Positions 11,418 through 23,429 of a stretch of DNA of 64,000 nt are shown piece after piece. Origin of the DNA: Phoronis australis (lineage: Eukaryota > Phoronida > Phoronidae); assembly GCA_002633005.1 (NCBI GenBank), contig NMRA01000102.1, forward strand, positions 874,924 to 938,923. The letters are read 5' to 3'. The notes under the pieces were generated by a model, which was not told where the DNA came from, did no database searches, and saw only the letters and a program-made list of their open reading frames with translations. The number at the start of each line of letters is the position of its first letter. Position 1 is the first letter of the stretch. The position numbers and the translations under genes are program-made.

Positions 11418-14400
11418 CTACACAAGTTGCTGGATAATGACCTCATGCATACTCACAGAAAGTTAAAATCTGCATGAAACAGTGCTCAGGTGCATTTTCT
11501 ATGTATTTCAATTTAGCAAAATAAATTTTTTCAAGTATACAGCCTATTCATGCAGTTGCCATTTAAAAGTGGGCCTCTTTTTAGGTTTTAAAAACAATGC
11601 ATTTTACGCTTAAATACAACACAAAGCTCAAAGCGTGATTTTTTCGCGTGCCTTTTTATATTCATGTATCAAATGCAATTATTTTAACTTAAAAAAGGCA
11701 CACTACTAAAATGGCGACTGTGTGAATAAGGTCTGTGTTGGCCTATCGTAATTTGCAAGTGTATGCATTACTTGTCAATTAATATAAACTTTATAATTCA
11801 ACTTGCAACGTCTTAATAATTCGAAGCGTCGTTGTATTTCGTCATGATAATATCAAACATGGCGGGTATGGCGGCCGTTTTGTTTTCAAAATCACACTTA
11901 AACGCTTCTTTAAACTGCATGCTTGTTATAATTTACCCAGAAGCTACAAACATGTATATGTAAACAACACGTGTGCTGCAAATAAGGAAAGTTTCAACAG
12001 ATTGTGTCTTGGAAATTTGCTGAAGTATTGCAATCTTTGCCTAGAATACAATGTTGTCATTATTTTTGAGTTATTCAAATGTGCCATTTTCACCTAAAAT
12101 TGACACTGAAGATGGCGGCTGTGGACGCTTTTTTTTTGTAGTTATCACTTACATGTAGCTTGGAGTTGCTTATGTTCATATGGAACTGTGAAACTTTTTC
12201 TCAAACTAATGGCCTTAAATTTGAGAAGCGTGATAAAATAAAAAGACTAAATTACGGACCCTTAAAATAGAACTTGAAATCAGTTATTTTTTGGTGTTTT
12301 CTAATCTATGTTTGTGCGAACTCATAATGAGTGACTGATATTCTGTGCTCGAGTGCAAAATGGCTTCGGTAAATAACTTTCTAAACTAAGTTCGCACTAA
12401 ATGACCCCATCGTTGAGGCTAAAACTTTGAGTATGTGCTTTTAATTGAGATTTTAGATCGAATATATGGGACATCACATGCGACTTTGGACTAGAAACTC
12501 ATTTGCCTAAACTATAACGTATTTGAGCACAGAATAATAGACACTTATCTTGAGTTATCACGAAAGAAGAACGGAAATTACAAAACATGTTCTAGCTCAA
12601 TTACGAGTGCAAATATTAGTTCCCGGCCCCTGATCCATGATTTACCCGAGAACGGGGTGTGAGTCACGGGAGGTCCGTCAATGTTTAGTCATTATCTTTA
12701 AGGTTAAGTAAGCCTTGGTCGACATTTAGCCAAATACCTACAAAACTAGAGACTTCAACTCGGCAAAAGTACATATTTTCTGAAAGTAGAAAATCCGTAA
12801 AATCTGACTGTTGACTCTACAGCAACCTCCCAGTAATAAGGTCACGTGACCTTGATTTTTAAGAAAATACTTAGCCAAAATTAAACGTATATCCATAGTC
12901 AAACAACAAGATCAATAACTTGACCAAAATCAGTATGGTAAAGATGTTTCCAAAAACGCTGGTACAATTTCCTAAATAACCACTTCATTTTTGTTTTACA
13001 CAGCTTCTGATTTTTTTTCATCGACGACAATTCTAAGAAACATATTTCGGATAATTCTTTGTGCAAAATATGGAGCACCAGCTTCTGAGATATAATGCTC
13101 CAAAGTGTCCCAAAGTTAACCTTGAATGGAAATTAAAGTTGTAGTTCGTGCAGATTGTTTTCGTTGCATGTTTTTAGAGAAGTTAAGCCTGCCTGAATTA
13201 TTTGTCAGTTTCGGGGTTACATGTACAAAGATCTTCCAGATCTTTCTCGACATCTTCGCCGGTGTAACTTGATTTGTCGTTGGTATAGTCTTCCTCATTT
13301 CTTTAGCTGATTTTACCAAAGGTCTCTCTTCAGAGCGCCTTCACTTTCCCTTTTAAAAAAGGGGTAATATGAAGTATATGTAAATCACTATGAATAGAAT
13401 AGGTGTGAAACAGCTTTTGTCCGAAAATGTGTTGCAGAATGTTAAGTGTTTAAAACATTTCTCAGCTTAGTTGTCGAAACAGGTTTAATCCGCGCATTTG
13501 ATTTTCACAAGAAACTTTTGGTGAAATTCTAACTAAGTGTTGAGATGTTCGTTTCTAGAGCCAAATTATTTCAACTATTTTAAACGTGAACTTTGATGGG
13601 AAAACAGTAAACTATGTTACCGTGCACATGTTGTTCGACGGCGGCGCCCTTAAAAGAGACAGAACAATAAAGTGCAACAAAGTTTGTCAGATTTGACAAA
13701 GTCGAGTCCTGGAAAATTTGGTATAGTTTGTTTGCTGTACGTATGAATAGCCTTTCAGGCACGTAAAGAGAACAATAAACGCCATAATGGCAAAACGTAA
13801 CCTTTTTTGTAAATGTGTAAATACCCAACCGAAAACATGAATATATGCATCTGTACATGTACAAAAAGGTGCAGAACAAGACATTCAATACAGTCCTACT
13901 ACCAACAAAGTGGGAAAGTTTAACAAATCGTAATCACAATAGGAAACGTTCACAAAAGAGTTGTAGGCATTAAACCTACATGTACACTGGTGCAGGCCCA
14001 ACCAGACCTATACAATACCTTTGCTACGACATCTACACTGTAAGCAGGCACTCACCTCTTTTAAAACGATCTCTGTTGTCACGTGCACCAAACGCAAACT
14101 TGTATTTATGGATTGGGAATCTTGACACTCTGACAACGTTGCATGTATCTAAATCAAACGATAAAATGTTTTTATCGGTGACACGAGATAAGTCGTACAT
14201 TGGTTATGTCTTAACAGAAATTCTGGGAAGAATTGATTTTTACATTAAAGGACGGAATGTAAATAGTACATGTAGGTGCTCTTTGTAACTTGTTCAATGT
14301 AATTTTTCTAGACATTATATTATTTCTTATGTGTGACATGTGTGAGATTATACATCGTCTGCACACTTTAAACCGAGCGACTAGTATCTCAAGCAGTAAA

Positions 14401-15488
14401 TCCGTGCCGGTTGCATTAAACAGTCCCAAATAGGGACTCAACTGAACTTCCCCAAATCTACTGCGTATTTGTGGGCTTGTGAAAACACTGATTGTCCTTT
14501 CTTATGCTGCTAGAATCGCACTGTTATTTGGGTGTTTGGTTATGATACAAATCGAGAGCGTACTCAATGTTAAGTTTTCAATACCAATAAAAATAAGAGG
14601 GATTTTTTCATGCGACACCCATAATTTAAGGACTACGTTAGGTCATTAATTATTACCACTCAATTAAAGGCTCAGTTTATTGTTACTTTTATTTATTAGG
14701 AAATGTCGTTACTAAAAGAGGACTTTATAATAAAGATCATAGAAAAATACAACATTTGTGAGAAAAGACGGAAAACATGCAAAAGTTTTTTAAGGAACTT
14801 AGCTAAGTTCCTCTTTGGGACTGTTTCATGCAACCGGATGCAGTACACTGCGTATTGATGCCAATCACATCAGCGAAGAGTATTCGCTCTCACTCATATT
14901 GTGATTTTGTTTCCTATGAGTCTGTTTCCAACTAATTTTTTACTTTTTCAAAGTCAATTGTTCTAGAAAAGAGTAAGCGGACAGTAGGCCTACAAGCGCC
15001 CGCATGAGGTCGCAATAAGACTCGCAAAATGAAAACTAGTTTTCAATTATCTTCTCAGATTCCATACGTTTTAAATTCCAATTTTTTTCAGTCTCCATCC
15101 ATTGGTGATATGATTAATGAGAGCCGTATTATACCCAATACAAAAAATTGAGGAACCAGGCCAAAAATGGTCAATCACTCGTGTACACTTATAGTCTGGG
15201 GTCACAAACTGATAAAGATTTTTAATTTTTTTGACAGACCATCTCAAATGAATCGAAACAGTCAATTGATTTTCATGCAATAGGTTTTAGAAGCGTAATG
15301 GATAAGACGTTAACATTTTAACTACCATTGTTTTAAGACTTGTGCCACTGTTGAGTACCGGAGTTAATTAATGGCCCATAAAATTTGTACGTGTAAATTG
15401 TCCATAGTTTTTTGTCTTATAGCTTCGTACTATGTGGTACAGGAAACTAAAAACTCACAAATGAGCTAGTCAATTCATAGCCAACTTC
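11418..15488. other. Long stretch without a supported gene
   Basis: Contains a MITE-like copy at about 12290-12640 (see separate entry). A minus-strand segment near 13195-13290 reads as an acidic, gene-like peptide (SSYTGEDVEKDLEDLC) preceded by an AG, but ends in a stop after about 30 codons and was not accepted as an exon. Frames at 13580-13888, 13980-14288, 14211-14441 and 15071-15280 show no domain. Confidence 0.35.
12290..12640. repeat. Diverged copy of the CTCGAG-rich MITE family
   Basis: Shares with 38808-39205 the arms GCGAACTCATAATGAGTG (left) and an AACTATAACGTATTTGAGCA-type block followed by ATAATAGACACTTATCTTGAG (right), in the same inverted layout, and ends near GTTCCCGGCCCCTGA, a decayed version of the other copy's terminus. 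Confidence 0.5.
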
Positions 15489-15538
15489 CTAACTTAAAAG
15501 GATAGCATTATTTATAGGAAATGGTATAATAGACATAC

Positions 15539-16046
15539 CTGAAAATGCTTTAATAATAGATTTAGCTGTGTGGAAGAGACATCCACCGCCTTCCCTTGCC
15601 CTGATGAAATGGATCTGTTTATTCTTCTCCAATGCAGCCAGACTGTATGTTATATGCTTTTCGCAATTTGGAATCAATATGCAGACAATCTTGCAATTCC
15701 CCTGGGTGAAGCGATAAAGGAGGGTATGCAGTTCAAACTGGGTTCTTTCCGTTAAAAGAAAATCAGCGGACAACACAACAAGGAACTTAGAGTGATTTTC
15801 TATACAGCGCTCCAAATAGTCAAAGACTGTCGAAACCGGCTTAGAGGTTACCATGTCCCGACCACCGACAAAGCACTCCAAGTTAAAGAAAGGTCCTTCA
15901 AGAATCTCCACAATGTTTTTCACGAAGTCTTCGTCTGAGGAATGGTTGAGTATTCCAACTGATTTGCTCATAGTTGTAGGGTACCTGGATGTGGTTCGTT
16001 CTTTAGCCTGGAATATCTCCGTTTCATGGACGAGGCCGATCCACAT
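15539..16046 (-). CDS. TIR-domain (Toll/interleukin-1 receptor) exon
   Basis: The frame encodes a TIR-type fold: VGILNHSSDEDFVKNIVEIL (first strand and helix), a CFVGGRDMVTSKPVSTVFDY segment matching the box-2 region (C...RD...), then CIENHSKFLVVLSADFL (the 'I..S...i.vlS' strand), an ELHTLLYRF helix and a later VCILIP strand. TIR domains act as adaptors in innate signalling or as NAD-consuming enzymes; the usual catalytic Glu of the enzymatic type would lie in the FELHTL helix, where a Glu is indeed present. The exon probably ends at CAG|GTATGT (donor at 15533-15538, phase 1); without that splice it would run to a stop at 15489. Its 5' edge is unclear: either the ATG of MSKSVG at about 15971 or an acceptor before AKERTT. 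Partner exons are not established; direct joining to the exon at 11417 is out of phase. Confidence 0.65.
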
Positions 16047-16426
16047 AGCCCACCCGAATTGCCGGTGTCATTATTATACCAGGGGTGTTCAGCACAATTG
16101 AAAATTCCAACAAAAATATCTCGTTACTGGTGCCAGACTACTGATTTACATAGTAGCATTGCGGTCTTTGCAATGGTTGTCGGTGAACGCCAGTGGTATT
16201 TTTTCTTCAATCGACGTCTCTGATATCTTCGTAGGAAGTCTGTGGCTTAAAAACGAGTGAATGGATTCAATAGCAACTGACCCCTTTTCAATATACCCAC
16301 GCCATAAAAAGTTTCAGAAATTTCGTCTCACTGTATTGTTAAGAAATAATGTGTCGTCACTGTGCCGAACGCGAGCTTAACACAGACACCAACTTGTTGC
16401 AGTGTAGTGTAAATGCTCGAAAGTAA

Positions 16427-16590
16427 TCACCAGGGCTGAGTTGCACAAAGCTCCAAAAGTTATCCGCTGGATAAGTTTGATTGTTGCATGACGTCAAGTG
16501 CATTGTTCAACAATAGCGACGTGACGCGTGATTATGCGACGTCATTGTTGATATACGGCGTATAACTTTTATGCAACTGGGGCCTGGTGA
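16427..16590. mobile_element. Small MITE with TCACCAGG termini
   Basis: TCACCAGGGCTGAGTTGCA at the left is mirrored by TGCAACTGGGGCCTGGTGA at the right, and an AAGTTATCCG block inside the left arm pairs with CGTATAACTT in the right. The element is about 164 bp with no coding capacity. A clear target duplication was not found. Confidence 0.65.
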
Positions 16591-16741
16591 AATAGCAGAC
16601 GTTTTGAAAATTGTTCCGCAGGTTAGGTTCCTCAGGGTACTTTGTGCGGCCTTCAAAATACGTTGAACACCGAACTGTATATAAATGGTATTTCACCCGT
16701 TGAATAAATGTATGTGCGCATATGGGCTCGCAATATCACCC

Positions 16742-17335
16742 NTTCCTTAATGCCGGCTGCGGCGCTACACTTATTCCTATGCAGCCTTTCACTTGGTGTA
16801 CATGTATGCTTTCACCTGCCATGAGTTTGACCAGCTCTTACTGTACATGCTCATTACTGTCACTTTTTTATAGAAATTTCCCTTATTTGCATCTGAAATG
16901 CTTCAGTTCAATTTCCGTGCGGGTTACCTACACAGACGTACTGTACGTGTCTCCGCTTGTTTCTCGACCTATACCCCATACACCACACCTATCCATCTCC
17001 ATCATCTGTCCTGCCTATCATCCTTAGTACTACCAATAAATCATCATGTACAGACCAACATCTCCAATTCTACCCCTTTTTCTCCTCAAAACAACCCTAA
17101 CCTTCCGGCCCGCTTACCTTGCACTTTCCACCCACACCAAGGCCACTACCAATACACCCACTACCACAAATCAAACCTCCATAAGTCACTTTTCCTTTCA
17201 GTTGGTGTCAGCATCACATTCACCGCCCCGACCACACTCATTCTTTTCAGTAGCCCTCAAATATTCATAGTTCAAACTTTTCACACAACCCCACCGTCCC
17301 CGCCTTACCCCCTACGTCCACACCACTGGTAACCC
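16742..17335. other. G-poor, C/T-rich strand-asymmetric segment beside an N
   Basis: From the isolated N at 16742 to about 17335 the + strand is strikingly poor in G and rich in CACC, ACC and TCC, unlike both flanks. Three overlapping + frames stay open (16722-17027, 16898-17332, 17046-17270) because G-poor sequence has few stops; they encode Pro/Thr/Ser-rich peptides of no known type. I read it as unusual-composition non-coding DNA, possibly a separate contig joined at the N. Confidence 0.4.
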
Positions 17336-18361
17336 TTTTGGATCGTGGATTCACCTCTTGCACTAATTACGTGTATTTGAAGAGTTTCCACCATGAACTT
17401 GTGTCTCAAAAAGAATTTTATTAACATATCTTAAGAGATTGAATTGTCTTTAGTAGAACTGCTGCTAAGAAACAATCTAAAAATTTCACAAAAAATATTT
17501 TTTTCTGTTATTGGGGTTGTACATTTACGTAATGAGTGGAAAACCGTCTCCGCCGTTGTTTTTACCATTTCATTACTGAGGAGTTATGAGGAAAGTCCGC
17601 GGAAAGCCGCCTTTTTCATACATAAAAGATTGTGTTTGTACAGGCTGTAATACATGTTGTGCAGAAACAGAATCGGTTTGTGGGCCGTACGAGAGTGTGG
17701 AATGTCAGTGGGGATCATGCGATTCAGTCGGGAGCAACGTTTTGTTCGGAACTTTTCAAGTAATAATGTTTCGTCCGAACGTAAATTATTATTTGCAAAT
17801 TTTATAAATAACGAACACACTGCTTCAACTCTAGGGCGAGTGATGCCAGGCACTCGATCAACCCCTGCCCAGACCGAGTGCCACGACACGTAGTCTAATG
17901 CATTTTGTTTAGACCGGAAATATAGTGAATACGAGTTACCCAGCTTTCCTGTGGACTTTGTCAGTGATTATGAAGTACATGTATTCATTTTGTGAATATT
18001 GACCCCTCTTGGTTCATTTGGTTGTGACTTACACATGTTTGTGGCAATTCTCTTGCCAGTTTGTCATGTTCATACTTCCTCACAGCCGACGAAAATTCGT
18101 TTAGTGGGAAATCGAAGTCTTAATCTTCAAGTAGTTGAGTGTGATGCCCGTGTCCACTCAGTTATCGCTCAAAACTGTCCTCGTCTTCTGATATGGCTGT
18201 GTTCCGCCATTGCAAGTGACCAATCGTCTTCCACCTATTACACTATTTGGCGGGAATCTTGTAAATAACAAATTTTTCTTCACATTAAAAATTCGCGACT
18301 ATTTAGCATAAAAGAAGTTTTTGGTTAGATTTTGTGGTATTCATTTCATATTAGCTTACTG
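17336..18361. other. No gene seen
   Basis: Overlapping short frames on both strands at 17444-17893 and 17999-18268 show no domain or good splice pair. Confidence 0.35.
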
Positions 18362-18381
18362 AATTTTCAAAAACTAAGAAA

Positions 18382-18502
18382 ATGCATGGTGGGAACTGTT
18401 TAAGTTATTGTTACACAAAGAATCCCGCTAGTATCCCGACGAAGGGCCTTGGATGGAGCGGACAGAAAGCTGGGTTCTCAATTACTAACAGAACTCCGAC
18501 AG
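18382..18502 (+). CDS. Candidate exon 1 in duplicated segment, copy 1
   Basis: From an ATG (MHGGNCLSYCYTKNPASIP) to a GTAACT donor. The same reading frame, with the same donor, is kept in copy 2 at 20531-20651, with changes such as GLG to ELR. No family recognised; it is offered only because frame and splice site are conserved between the copies. Confidence 0.25.
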
Positions 18503-18549
18503 GTAACTATTTCATTCCCTGCCTAATGTTAATTTCTCTCTTGTTTTAG

Positions 18550-18663
18550 TCTGCATGTACTTTTGTAATTTACATGAACGGGTTTATTGATGTACAGTAC
18601 GTTGCGTTATCCGTCTCATCGTTTAGTCAACCAATAACCTACAGGAAGCGCCACGACGCAATG
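18550..18663 (+). CDS. Candidate exon 2 in duplicated segment, copy 1
   Basis: Preceded by TCTCTTGTTTTAG and followed by GTAAGC; 114 bp, the same length in copy 2 (20699-20812). The peptide includes YMNGFIDVQYVALSVSSF. Unknown function; conservation of both splice sites and frame is the only evidence. Confidence 0.25.
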
Positions 18664-19026
18664 GTAAGCGAACACCTGGCTCTTGTGTCGGCATGCGTGG
18701 GTGTTACTGCATCTGTGAATTCCATTTCGAGTATGAATAAAAAAAGGTTGTCAGGGCTTTCAGGGTGCTTTACTGAATCGTAATTCTCCGTTAAATCAAA
18801 GAAAAATGAAAAACTCACCGGTACTATCTATGGGCCTCATAATTCGATCAAAAAGGAAATTTCAAAAGGCTACGCTTTGGTTTGCTGAGTCTGACTTTCA
18901 ACCTTCGCGTTAAGTGGGGACACACATGTCCCGTTTGTTAGACTTTTTTCAAAATTTCAGGTCCAGTATCGCTGGAATATATGGACTACCTCCATAAATA
19001 CTCACATGGCAAGCGTTTTTAGTAAG

Positions 19027-19222
19027 AGTTTAGAAACAAAAGGACACCCGTGTCCCTAGAAGACACAGCGTGTAAATTGGCTGTGGACGCCATGCAGCAA
19101 TTAGGCGTCAGCTTCAGACGAGCCAGAAGTATTGCATCTTTCCGATGCGACGTAAAGTTTCTACTTAAAACACTTTTAGCAAATACAATATACGGCCAGC
19201 ACCACCGAGTGCTTAGGAAATG
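19027..19222 (+). CDS. Candidate exon 3 in duplicated segment, copy 1
   Basis: Reads FRNKRTPVSLEDTACKLAV through SFRRARSIASFRCDVKFLL to a GTAAAT donor. Copy 2 (22095-22291) keeps the frame with a few amino-acid changes (D to G, V to A, H to Y, W to R) and a better acceptor (TTTTTCGTAG). A frame on the opposite strand is also open in both copies, so coding direction is uncertain. Confidence 0.3.
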
Positions 19223-19904
19223 GTAAATCACGTTATGTCCCTTTGTTATACCCCTGGGTGTTTCTTCCATGCATTTGTGAACCTTGCTTTCAAGTGGCCT
19301 TCTTCACAGACTGCAAACGTCAGGGCACCATCAGACCTGTTGGAGTTGTTAAAATAATGCTTGCCCGTGGTGTTCTTTGGTGTCGTAGTCGGATATAACA
19401 TTCCCGCATTTTAATTTTAGAACCTGTTTCATCCCCGTTATTCAGTGGACAAAAGTGGTTCTCAAAAGTCGGACTTGTTACTGTTCATCGCTTCGTTTTC
19501 TAGCCTTTGACAGTTAGTTTCGACTGTCTGTTACATGTAGTTGGATTGACTATTTCTTGAATAGCTACTGTATTAAAGGCCTATGGTCCGAGTTATAGAA
19601 GAAAAAAACCTCTTAACGCCGTTTAAGCCGGTTTTTTGATGTGACATGGAGTTCAAAAAGTTATTAACTTTCAATTTGTGCAAAAAGTTTGAAAAAAATC
19701 GTTGTAAATACTACAAACGAATGAAATGTTTACAAAGAATTTAGTATCCCGACCGCTAAACAAATTATAAACATTACAACAACGCATGCGCAGCCACAGA
19801 TCTAGAGGTCAACAGAATTTATACAAATGGCGGGGAGAAGTATATCTATGAAGTGTACGTCCGAAGGCGAAACGCAGTCGTCCTGCTCTACGAGATTCAG
19901 AAAA

Positions 19905-20511
19905 NNNNNNNNNNNNNNNNNNNNNNNNNNNNNNNNNNNNNNNNNNNNNNNNNNNNNNNNNNNNNNNNNNNNNNNNNNNNNNNNNNNNNNNNNNNNNNNN
20001 NNNNNNNNNNNNNNNNNNNNNNNNNNNNNNNNNNNNNNNNNNNNNNNNNNNNNNNNNNNNNNNNNNNNNNNNNNNNNNNNNNNNNNNNNNNNNNNNNNNN
20101 NNNNNNNNNNNNNNNNNNNNNNNNNNNNNNNNNNNNNNNNNNNNNNNNNNNNNNNNNNNNNNNNNNNNNNNNNNNNNNNNNNNNNNNNNNNNNNNNNNNN
20201 NNNNNNNNNNNNNNNNNNNNNNNNNNNNNNNNNNNNNNNNNNNNNNNNNNNNNNNNNNNNNNNNNNNNNNNNNNNNNNNNNNNNNNNNNNNNNNNNNNNN
20301 NNNNNNNNNNNNNNNNNNNNNNNNNNNNNNNNNNNNNNNNNNNNNNNNNNNNNNNNNNNNNNNNNNNNNNNNNNNNNNNNNNNNNNNNNNNNNNNNNNNN
20401 NNNNNNNNNNNNNNNNNNNNNNNNNNNNNNNNNNNNNNNNNNNNNNNNNNNNNNNNNNNNNNNNNNNNNNNNNNNNNNNNNNNNNNNNNNNNNNNNNNNN
20501 NNNNNNNNNNN
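19905..20511. other. Assembly gap of 607 Ns
   Basis: Undetermined bases. The gap lies between the two copies of the duplicated segment, as expected where similar sequence defeats assembly. Open frames that span it are artefacts. Confidence 1.
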
Positions 20512-20843
20512 ATTTTCAAAAACTAAGAAAATGCATGGTGGAGACTGTTTAAGTTATTGTTACACAAAGAATCCCGCTAGTATCCCGACGAAGGAACTTA
20601 GATGGAGCGGACAGAAAGCTGGGTCCTCAGTTACTAACAGAACTCCGATAGGTAACTATTTCATTCCCTGCCTAATGTTATTTTCTCTCTTGTTTTAGTC
20701 TGCAGGTACTTTTGTATTTTACATGAACGGGTGTATTGATGTACAGTACGTTGCGTTATCCGTCCCATCGTTTAGTCAACCAATAACCTACAGGAAGCGG
20801 AACGACGCAATGGTAAGCGAACACCTGGCGCTTGTGTCGGCAT

Positions 20844-21774
20844 TTGGTTAAATATGAAGGACATGCTTTCAGAACTAAGCTCACACAATGTGAAGAACTC
20901 CGGTAACTCAATGACTTTTCATGTAATGGCTGATAAGAGCTATGTTGAGACTTGTGTTTTGTTTTTGAGATACTCATTTGTTTTCCGGAACTATACTGAA
21001 ATTAAACTATTTAGTTTTTGCGATTATTTTGGAGTCCGCTTTAACCTGTCGTCTTTCTTTTCTTTCCAAATGACCGCTGATGTATGTTCGTTTCATTTTA
21101 ACCTTATGAAAAGTGAAACTACAGTTAAATGTCGGACTGAATTGCTGAGACATTAGAGAACGTATTGTATATGTTTAACAAAGGTAAACAAAAAATTACA
21201 TTACAAATTATTGTTTTTATATCGTATCATTAGATTGAGAATCCTAGTAATCGTGAGATTTTTTGAAATAATAAACAATGCGACGAACGTACATGTATAT
21301 TAGGGCGATTTCCCCGCCACCCCACTTTCACGCGTGACTATACGTATACACGCACCATTGCTCCATCGTTGACTACATGTACATGTATATTGAAAATTTA
21401 CAGCAATACAAAATGTCCCCAAAAGCAAAATAAATTAACAGGAAATCTTGAAATGTTGTTTACTTAATGCATCGAAGCGACAAGTTTTTGTTCTCGACTG
21501 CTCTCTTGGCGTAACTATTCACATAAATGAAAATTCCAAAACAAAATCTTGAGTTGGAGCCCTGCTTCTGCAAGTTGAGACCCCTGATTCGCGTCGGCCC
21601 TTAAGCTGTACCTTAGTATTGCTTAACAGATAATGCCGCACTGGTCACATTACATCGTCAAAACGTCTACTATTTGACCCACGATGAAATTAACTTATTG
21701 GCATACAGGTGTATATAATTTTAATACTCTAATCGACTGTACACACCAAACGCTGTTGGAATAAGCGTGGGTGT
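20844..21774. other. 931-bp segment present only in copy 2
   Basis: Interrupts the alignment between TCGGCAT and GCGTGGGTG. No target duplication or clear terminal repeats are visible, so it may be an insertion in copy 2 or a deletion in copy 1. It holds a 100-codon + frame (20854-21156) of unknown type. Confidence 0.5.
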
Positions 21775-22394
21775 TACTGCATCTGTGAATTCCATTTTGA
21801 GCATGAATAAAACAGTTGTCAGGGCTTTCAGAGTGGTTTACTGACTCGTAATTTTCCGTTAAATCAAAGGAAAATGAAAAAACTCACCGGTACTATCTAT
21901 GGGTCTCATCACTCGATCAAAAAGGAAATTTCAAAAGGCTACGCTTTGGTTTGCTGAGTCTCACTTTCAACCTTCGCGTTCAGTGGGGACACAGATGTCC
22001 CGTTTGTTAGACTTTTTTCAAAATTTCAGCTCCGGTATCGCTAGAATATATGGACTACCTCCATAAATACTCAAATGGCAAGCGTTTTTCGTAGGAGTTT
22101 AGAAACAAAAGGACACCCGTGTCCCTAGAAGACACAGCGTGTAAATTGGCTGTGGGCGCCATGCAGCAATTAGGCGCCAGCTTCAGACGAGCCAGAAGTA
22201 TTGCATCTTTCCGATGCGACGTAAAGTTTCTACTTAAAACACTTTTAGCAAATACAATATACGGCCAGTACCACCGAGTGCTTAGGAAAAGGTAAATCAC
22301 GTTATGTCCCTTTGTTATACCCCTGGGCGTTTCTTCCATGCATTTGTGAACCTTGCTTTCAAGTGGCCTTCTTCACAGACTGCAAACGTCAGGG

Positions 22395-23168
22395 TAGCCA
22401 GCCAGCTAGCTGTATGAAGACTGTCGTCAAAATACAGCTAGGTCCCACTGCGTGTATTTCTTCCGTAGACAGCGAAATTGCACACAGCCAAGGTAGTTCT
22501 GCTCGTCACCGCGCCATGAAACTTGTATCAACATATAAAGCTAAAGACCGGACGGTGTGCATGCAAAATCTGGGAGTCAACCGACACTCACCTTTCCCGT
22601 TACAGCCGTTTAAGTGAAAAACAATGCAATAAACGTCATTTTCTTGCGTAACTCTCTGCCTTTTCTAACAATGAAAAGTATTTCGTCGTTTTGAAAACAG
22701 TACGCTCGTGTCACGCGCACGCGCCATTTCCTAAATTTTTGCGACATCCCTCGGGAGATAATGATAGCTTGGAAGCAACAAAATTTCTTCTGAAATTTGA
22801 TTTTTCGGTACCAAAATTCTAAAAACTTTTAATGAGGTGAAACCAGTTCTGATAATTTGTTGTGACGTGTACGCAACCTCGTGAAAGAACAACAGTTGAT
22901 TGAAGAATCGGCGAAAAAAGAAACTGGCCAATAGGTGACGCAAAATTTCATGGCGCCGAAAGCGGTCGCTAAAGATCGCTCCACAACTTTAGCAGCAGAA
23001 TAACGGTAGAACGCCATTTTTGCCGATACCGTTAAATTATTTAAATTACTCAAGGAAGACTTTAGTGTTTAATGACGCTAATTTTGTGTCAGATTTCATC
23101 TTACCACTTTTTTACCCGCATCGGTGCAAAGCTGTATATTAATACATATACAGCTTTGTACCAAGGCT
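22395..23168. mobile_element. 774-bp insertion with 10-bp target duplication and hairpin end
   Basis: AACGTCAGGG occurs at 22385-22394 and again at 23169-23178, but once in copy 1, so this is a true insertion. The left end begins (T)AGCCAGCCAGCTAGCTGTAT and the complement of the right end begins AGCCTTGGTACAAAGCTGTA, a weak inverted match (AGCC...AGCTGTAT). The right end folds into a hairpin at 23127-23158 (CAAAGCTGTATA against TATACAGCTTTG). A similar end is found at about 62793-62815. No transposase is visible. Class unknown; a 9-10 bp duplication would suit Mutator-like or retroposed elements. Confidence 0.7.
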
Positions 23169-23429
23169 AACGTCAGGGCACCATCAGACCTGTTGGAGTT
23201 GTTAAAATAATGCTTGCCCGTGGTGTTCTTTGGTGTCGTAGTCGGATATAACATTCCAGCATTTTAATTTTAGAACCTGTTTCATCCCCGTTATTCAGTG
23301 GGCAAAAGTGGTTCTCAAAAGTCGGGCTCGTTACTGTTCATCGCTTCGTTTTCTAGCCTTTGACAGTTAGTTTCGACTGTCTGTTACATGTAGTTGGATT
23401 GACTATTTCTTGAATAGCTACTGTATTAA

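Larger units (their letters stand above)
18362..19576. repeat. Low-copy duplicated segment, copy 1 (uninterrupted)
   Basis: Runs from ATTTTCAAAAACTAAG to GCTACTGTATTAA and is matched almost base for base by copy 2 in three pieces (20512-20843, 21775-22394, 23169-23429). It contains three exon-like stretches listed separately. The uninterrupted copy gives the empty-site sequence for both insertions in copy 2. Confidence 0.85.
20512..23429. repeat. Low-copy duplicated segment, copy 2, split by two insertions
   Basis: Homologous to 18362-19576 in three blocks: 20512-20843, 21775-22394 and 23169-23429. The intervening 20844-21774 and 22395-23168 are absent from copy 1. Its left end is lost in the N gap. 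Exon-like stretches of copy 1 recur at 20531-20651, 20699-20812 and 22095-22291. Confidence 0.85.

Noticed and set aside
16898-17332. Pro/Thr-rich secreted-type protein
   Set aside because: Three frames are open at once in G-poor sequence and there is no signal peptide or family match.
19809-20698. Three long open frames across 19809-20698
   Set aside because: They consist almost wholly of undetermined bases from the 607-N gap.
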